Shown in pieces: positions 58,534 through 64,000 of a stretch of DNA of 64,000 nt. The stretch lies in the NCBI GenBank assembly GCA_029204225.1, contig CM055096.1:31503767-31567766 (forward strand). The letters are read 5' to 3'. This DNA comes from Diphasiastrum complanatum. Lineage: Eukaryota; Streptophyta; Lycopodiopsida; Lycopodiales; Lycopodiaceae. A program made the position numbers and the translations under genes. The notes under the pieces are model-generated. The model saw only the letters and a list, made by a program, of their open reading frames with translations, was not told where the DNA came from and searched no databases. The first letter of the stretch is position 1; every line of letters starts with the position of its first letter.

Positions 58534-59461
58534 TGTTGGCATTTTCAGGATTTTCGTCTTTCGGGATTTTTTCTCTCACTTCGGGTTTTTTGCAAAATGC
58601 CAGATGCCTCAAATGTTAAGAAAATGACGTTGGCAAAGACCTTCACATTTTTCGCATGACAATTTACGTTCATTTCATACAGATTTCCTTTTGAGCACGT
58701 TGAGGGGTTCGTTGACTTTGACTGGGTGACACTTTACGTTCAAATCTGCAGACAGACTGTTTACAACCAAAAGCCACCAACTTGCATTAATTCATCAGCA
58801 AGTAATTTTTGAGAAGTCCTAACTGGATGGATGCCAGCACATAATAGCCAACTGGATGACGCATTTGACGACCTAATTGCTTAGTATAAATAGTTGTTCA
58901 TATTCCTACATCTCAAGCATGAAGATCAACCATGAAGTATTGAATAGTTAGTGTTCTCTCTCAAGCATTCTAGCTCACTTCTTTAGAGTTGATTAGAGAT
59001 TGTTATTGCACTTCCTGCTTATCAGCATTGTGCTTAATTCAGACTTATTTTAGTCACTCAGAGATAGCTTAGAGTATGCGGCTTCGATCCGCAAACTTGT
59101 TGTACTCATTTACATTTGTTTCGTTTTTATACTGAATCAATACTATCTTCTTGTTGCATTCATGTTCGTATCCAAATGTATGCAATTCTGTAGTTCTTCG
59201 CAATTGATTATTTGTCTGATTATTCAATGCTTAGTGTTTGGCTACGTATTCATTGTAGTACTAATGATTTCAAAGTTAGTTACTATAAGATCGAACGTGA
59301 TTTCTATCACTATTGTTTTGTTTGAAATTCATAGAGGGAGTCATGCATAGAGAACAAGAAAGATAGTTTATTCGTTGTGCACAATAAGTTTTTATTCTTG
59401 TCGTTCGAATTCTTTTTATTCAATTCCATTTGACCTATCTTCTACACACCTCTTTCCAACA
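58534..59461 (+). repeat. 5' LTR of the copia element
   Basis: 928 bp, starting TGTTGGCATTTTC and ending CTCTTTCCAACA, with matching TGTTGG/CCAACA termini. A TATA box (TATAAATAG) is at about 58887. The primer site TGGTATCAGAGCGTTG follows at 59462. Confidence 0.85.
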
Positions 59462-59477
59462 TGGTATCAGAGCGTTG
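59462..59477 (+). other. Copia primer-binding site
   Basis: TGGTATCAGAGC directly after the LTR is the standard initiator tRNA-Met complement of plant copia elements. Confidence 0.85.
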
Positions 59478-59640
59478 ATTCTTCAAGGCCTAAATACTAT
59501 ATCGGAGTGCAAGCTCTAATACTTGATATCTTTCGCGATATCAAATTATTCTTCAGTTCGAATCAATTTGTTTCGATATTAGAGAATTGATTTCCATAGC
59601 ACGATATCTCTCTTAACGTCGTCAGACTAAAGTTCCAGAT

Positions 59641-61200
59641 GGATTCTCAAAGTAATGCCGGTCTTATCATAGACAAGCTAAATATCATTTATGGAAATTT
59701 AAGATGAAGACCTTGCTAATCGCCAACGAGTTGTGGGATGTTGTTACATGTATTGAAGTGAAGCTTGAAGACGACATAGACAACTCAAAGTGAAAGTCAA
59801 AGGATGGTAAAGATTTCGCGCTTATTATCCTCAATATATCAGATACTCAGATTGGCCACATAACTAAAGCCAAAACTTTGAAAGAAGTTTGGAAAATCCT
59901 AAGCTCACTATATTATGTGAGAGACGTAACTACCAAGTTACATCTCCGAAAGAAATTCTTCACACTCAAGATTTTGAACAATGATTCTCTTCAAAGTCAT
60001 ATTAACCAATTTAAGAATCTCTTGCAATAGATGGCCGCTGTCGGATCAGTCATAGATGATCAAGACGCAATTATGGCATTGCTTTCAAGTCTGTCCACTA
60101 CATATGAGAACTAGGTGATGATCATCACGACATACTCAGAATTAACTCTTACCAGAGTTATCACTATGTTGCTGCAAGAAGATTATTGAAGAAGTCAAAA
60201 TACTTCGTCTACCTCTTCGTCTCATGCTCTATATGTCAACAAGGGCTCAAAACGACAGATGCAGAAAAGCTCCAAGCAGTCTACATCGAATCAGAAACAG
60301 ACTCAAAGTCAAGAACAAATATTGAATCCACATTCATCGAAAAAGAAGAAGTTTTGCAAGTATTGCAAGCGCAATAACCGTGAGATCCAAGATTGCCAAA
60401 TTCTCAAAGCAAAGAATGTAGCCAAGCAACCTGATCAACAAGCAAATATAGTTACAGCATCTCTTAAAGTCGAAATGGATGATGGTGTTTTTATGGTCAA
60501 AGATAAAAATGTGAATTCAGATGATTCGTGGTTTCTAAATTCCGGAGCTACTCAACACACGACCAATCATCGTGAGATTTTCCATTCCTATACACCTTAC
60601 AACATTTGCCTCAGTCAAATGGTCTTGTTGAGAGAAAGAATAGAACCTTAGTCGAATCGGCAAAGTGCATGTTATCACATGCGTCACTTCCGAAGTCCTT
60701 CTAGACTGAACCTGTTTCAATAGCAAACTATATTCAGAACAGATGTCCTACTAAAGGTCTCTCATACAAAACACCATTTGAAGTTTGGATAGGTGCCAAA
60801 CCTTCTTTATCGAACTTAAAAGTTTTTGGATGTATTGCTTATGTGCAGATTCCTCATGATCTCAAGAAGAAGCTCAACTTCTAGAGTATCAAATGTATTT
60901 TCATCAGCTGCACTACTTCAAATCAAGCTTACAAGTTGTTCGATCCCATCGAGTTGAAAATATTCACTAGCCGGGATGTCATCTTCATTGAAGATCAGTT
61001 TATTGACCTCAAGGGAAAAGGCAAAGCCCATGTAGCCGACTTGTCCGACTTCTTGGAATGCAATATGCTTGAAGGAAATGATCAGTTTGAGATTGATTTA
61101 GCAAGGATTATATTTTGCGAAGAGTTATTAGAAAAGACGTTTCTATTTTTGGATGGCAATCATAGAACCCAAGCTTGGATGGAAGATGTACGATAGTTTA
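59641..61200 (+). pseudogene. Copia gag-pol, degenerate and internally deleted
   Basis: Gag: MDSQSNAGLIIDKLN, then after a frame change MKTLLIANELWDVVTC, TKAKTLKEVWKILSSLYYVR and TTKLHLRKKFFTLKILNNDS. Knuckle: CKYCKRNNREIQDC (the His is lost). Protease: DDSWFLNSGATQHTTNH, with Asn in place of the catalytic Asp. Then a jump to the end of integrase: VERKNRTLVESAKCMLSH, KTPFEVWIGAKPSLSNLKVF and KLFDPIELKIFTSRDVIFIE. The integrase core is deleted, and several stops (TAG, TGA) occur in gag. Confidence 0.8.
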
Positions 61201-63407
61201 TTGCTTTGATAGGAAGAAACATATATATCTGTAAAAGCGTCTTTGATAACAATATATCCTTCAGATTCGTTACCTTTGTTGGGAGATCTCAATAGGTGAG
61301 ATTTGACCTTTATTTCAATCATGTTTAGGATCAACATATGTCTCTCCATTGCATAATAAAGTAATTGTGGCACTAACAACATGATCTATGATCCTAGAGA
61401 TCACCTGGGCGACAAAAAAGCTCACAACTTGCCAAAACTCATCCCCTGCTTTGAGTCCAAGGCATCATGTATTTCTTCACGGTGAACTAATGTGATACCT
61501 TTTTATTTTTGTAGAATTGGTGGGCAGTGAAGTCAATATGCATGTGGTTGGAGCCACTACATCCAACATTTTATTGCTAGATATGGACTCGGCTATAGTG
61601 GAGATCTTGTTCCCAGAAAGATAGTGAGTAGATTGGTGTCATGTCATCATTATAAACAAATTTCTATTAGTCAAAGTTAATTTGTGGGTGACATAGTGAA
61701 TTGCCTTGTTAAAGTGCAAATGTGGCCACTGTGATGGCTAGGAACATGCAACACTATGACAAGATGTAAGTATGTGAAAAAAGACGAAATCAATGTCCTT
61801 TTGTTGATGACAAATCTACTATGGACTTGGAAGAGTAATTTATGGCTAGAAACATTATCTAGTATGAATGACATTTTCATCTCATCTATTTCCAAAATGA
61901 GCATTGTTAATTAGAAAAGACAATGTGTATCTATTTGTTTGATTGTTGATATGTCCCACTATTTCAAGTGTTGTTATTATTTATGTACCCATGGCCTTTC
62001 ATCCCAATATATTTTGCAAATTAATGTTTTCTTTATACAGTATCCATGCATGTCCTGACCTACTTTGCAAATCCTTGCATGTTTTTTGTCGCAATTGTTT
62101 GTAGGGCACAATGACTACTCTTTGTCTATGTTTTCTCCTCATATGTACAAATGTACTAGACTCTTCATGCTCCTTATTTTAAAAACTGCATGTGGAAATC
62201 CAATCTTGATTGTGATTGAACTTGATGGTGATGACTAGTTACTATTGTGAAGTATTTGGTGACATGCCATGATTCAGGAAGCTCCAAATAGTGTGTACAA
62301 TTACTACTTAGAATTTCGATTTTTGTGCTCGATATTGGTAGAATGTACATTCAATGTAAGTAACACTTTATATTAAGATGCCAGAAAAACAAGTCCTATT
62401 ATGTAGCACACCCTAGTAAACTCCCAATCTACAAAATCTACATCAAATCTTCAAATTAGTAGCATGCCATGTGCTACGGTTTTGACGAATGCTCGCACAA
62501 CAAAACTAGCAAAGAATGTACTCGCAAAATGTCAAAACCCTGGATTGACAAAACGAGCGTAGAACATAAAAAATGTATCGAATTTGGGCACACTTTCGAT
62601 GATGTGACATACTTGTATAGGCTAACACAAGAATTTGAATGGCCTAATTCTTTTCCTTTTTCCAAGTTACTCTAGGGAATCTCTTGTATTTTGTATCAAT
62701 TTTGAACTAAATTATTTGGTGCAACACCACTAACTTTTTAGTTCTCTTACATACATGAGTTGAGGATTCACTCCATTCTCACTTGTGTTTTGTTTACTTG
62801 CATGAATTGAGGATTCACTTCGTCCTCACTTATGTAAGATAGTGACTGAAAGAAAAAACATTCAAAAAACAAACATAAGAAAAATGTTGCTTGTGCACAC
62901 AACTTTTATATTTCAAAATAAGGAATAATCTACTGTAATTAAAATGAATAATGAAATACTAGTAGTAAAAGTAGGAGAAAAGAAATGCACATGTTTTGAT
63001 GACTAAAATTAAAATCCGACTAAGAATCCATGTATGATCAATGAAGATTAAATTGATATCTCTAACTCTATATTAGCTAAAATACTCTACACTATCAAGA
63101 ATCACCATTTCAAATACCCGCCACGTCCTTGCACTAGTGCTTTTAGGTACGAGGCTTAAGTTTAAGTCGCTATTGGTGTTAGGCAAGTATAACATAAGTT
63201 TAGTTATGATTAAGTCGTGTTAATAAAGTATTGATAATGACGTTATACTTGGTAGATAATTAATTGCCAACAAACCATCTAACGTGAAGGATTTTGTCGA
63301 TATTCTTACCACTAGTTGAGGGAGTTTTCACATTTGTGGAATCTGAGATTATATTTGGTAGTCATTAATCTGAATTGTGACTCTTAGACAAACAATATAC
63401 TCGAAGA
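61201..63407. other. AT-rich stretch without a recognised gene
   Basis: Short open pieces (for example 62469-62675) show no domain I can name. No LTR matching 58534-59461 is present. Confidence 0.45.
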
Positions 63408-63731
63408 CCAATGGTATTTACCCAAGCAATGAATTGGCAAGTAGATAACTGCCACGTGGATATTTACCTGGACACTAAGCTGTATATAAACTAGACCTAA
63501 ACCGTCGCTCTTCCTCTTTCCTTGACCAACAATGGTATTTTACACAAGCAATGAATTGGCAAGTAGATTAATGCCACGTGGATATTTGCCTGGACACTAA
63601 GCTATATATAAACTAGACCTAAACCTTCGCTTCCCCTCTCGTTTGTCTTCCCTTTCTCTTCTCTTAACTTCAGCTAGAGGGAGGGAGAAGAGCGTGAGAG
63701 CGAGAGAGAGAGCGAGAGGACGTCTTTGGCG
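63408..63731 (+). promoter_or_regulatory. Duplicated promoter module with G-box and TATA box
   Basis: A segment of about 105 bp (ACCAATGGTATTTACCCAAG to CCTAAACCGTCGCT, 63408-63510) is repeated in diverged form at 63526-63632. Each copy has CCACGTGG (63452; 63573) followed about 30 bp later by TATATAAA (63483; 63604). A GA-rich leader follows to 63731. Confidence 0.5.
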
Positions 63732-64000
63732 ATGAGGGGAGCAGGCGGAGGCACTCAGCGGGTATTTCTCCATTCAGGCTTCGTATCTCATTACATTTCG
63801 GAAAATGGATTTCATTTTTTTCTATTATCTCAGACATGGATCTGCCCTTGCACTCACTGCTATCCGCTATTATTTTCATGTCAGCTCCTTCTTTGCTTCC
63901 CATTCTTTTGACCAATACGTTTCAATCTACTTAATGTGACCTCTTTACAGTTCATAGACCTAGTCATGAACGGAAGCTCGTGCTGCTGCGACTAGGGATG
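63732..64000 (+). CDS. Possible first exon(s) of a gene leaving the window
   Basis: ATG at 63732 opens MRGAGGGTQR, followed by a GTATTT donor at 63762, a T-rich stretch and a TTTACAG acceptor at 63950. One frame of the last bases (HRPSHERKLVLLRLGM) is open to the window end, but its phase does not agree with the simple splice. The start is supported mainly by the promoter-like sequence upstream. I cannot name a product. Confidence 0.25.

Larger units (their letters stand above)
58534..61200 (+). mobile_element. Copia retrotransposon, 5' LTR plus partial gag-pol
   Basis: 5' LTR, tRNA-Met primer site and a decayed gag-pol with internal deletion in plus orientation. No reverse transcriptase and no 3' LTR are found in the remaining 2.8 kb, so the element is truncated after the integrase remains. 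Confidence 0.8.

Noticed and set aside
63732-64000. Naming the gene at the right edge from HERKLVLLRLGM
   Set aside because: Too short, and the splice phase does not fit; no family could be supported.

Overview
The window is nuclear DNA of a land plant with a large, transposon-rich genome. The evidence is plant-type LTR retrotransposons primed by initiator tRNA-Met, a DUF659-type hAT element, a CACTA element, canonical GT-AG introns, a broken plant-type HEMA (glutamyl-tRNA reductase) copy and a plant-type kinase relic. It is mostly AT-rich with long (GA)n and (TA)n arrays. I cannot place it to species. No rRNA, tRNA or CRISPR was recognised, and almost every recognisable gene is mobile or decayed.

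Layout. 316-5423: complete-length hAT element with matching termini and an 8-bp target duplication, inserted in the upstream region of the next gene. 5432-10343: the most unusual locus, an imperfect palindrome centred near 8380. Its left half carries a histone gene whose fold resembles plant CENH3, followed by a Ulp1/SENP-like cysteine protease domain, with a small ubiquitin-like ORF pointing back towards it. Its right half carries decayed inverted copies of both. 10346-16126: Ty3/gypsy element on the minus strand with a truncated 5' LTR. 17021-17809: copia fragments. 18778-21545: CACTA element, with a second partial copy at 32264-33265. 24167-25500: gene with a Crypton-derived (DUF3504-like) recombinase fold. 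24383-30694 and 36091-42178: two arms of a ~6 kb inverted repeat that both hold the Crypton-like gene, a kinase relic and copia RNase H, around a 5.4 kb spacer with another copia LTR. 42200-44613: an unclassified gene region cut by a copia element (44614-49485). 50560-51530: copia reverse transcriptase relic. 51943-53257: a gap-free duplicate of 9393-10707. 53925-54801: minisatellite and (GA)n. 56740-57285: broken HEMA fragment. 57395-57836: (GA)n and (TA)n. 58534-61200: truncated copia element. 63408-64000: duplicated TATA/G-box promoter and perhaps the first exon of a gene that leaves the window.

How the parts fit. The transposons are layered: the hAT split the promoter of the histone-protease gene, the gypsy element abuts the other end of the palindrome, and a segment joining palindrome to LTR was later copied 42.5 kb away. 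The large inverted repeat was made after its genes had decayed, because both arms share the same frame break. The histone/Ulp1/ubiquitin-like module is the best candidate for an undescribed system. Its reading frame is broken once and its protease cysteine is replaced by tyrosine, so it may be a relic or a protease-dead scaffold.
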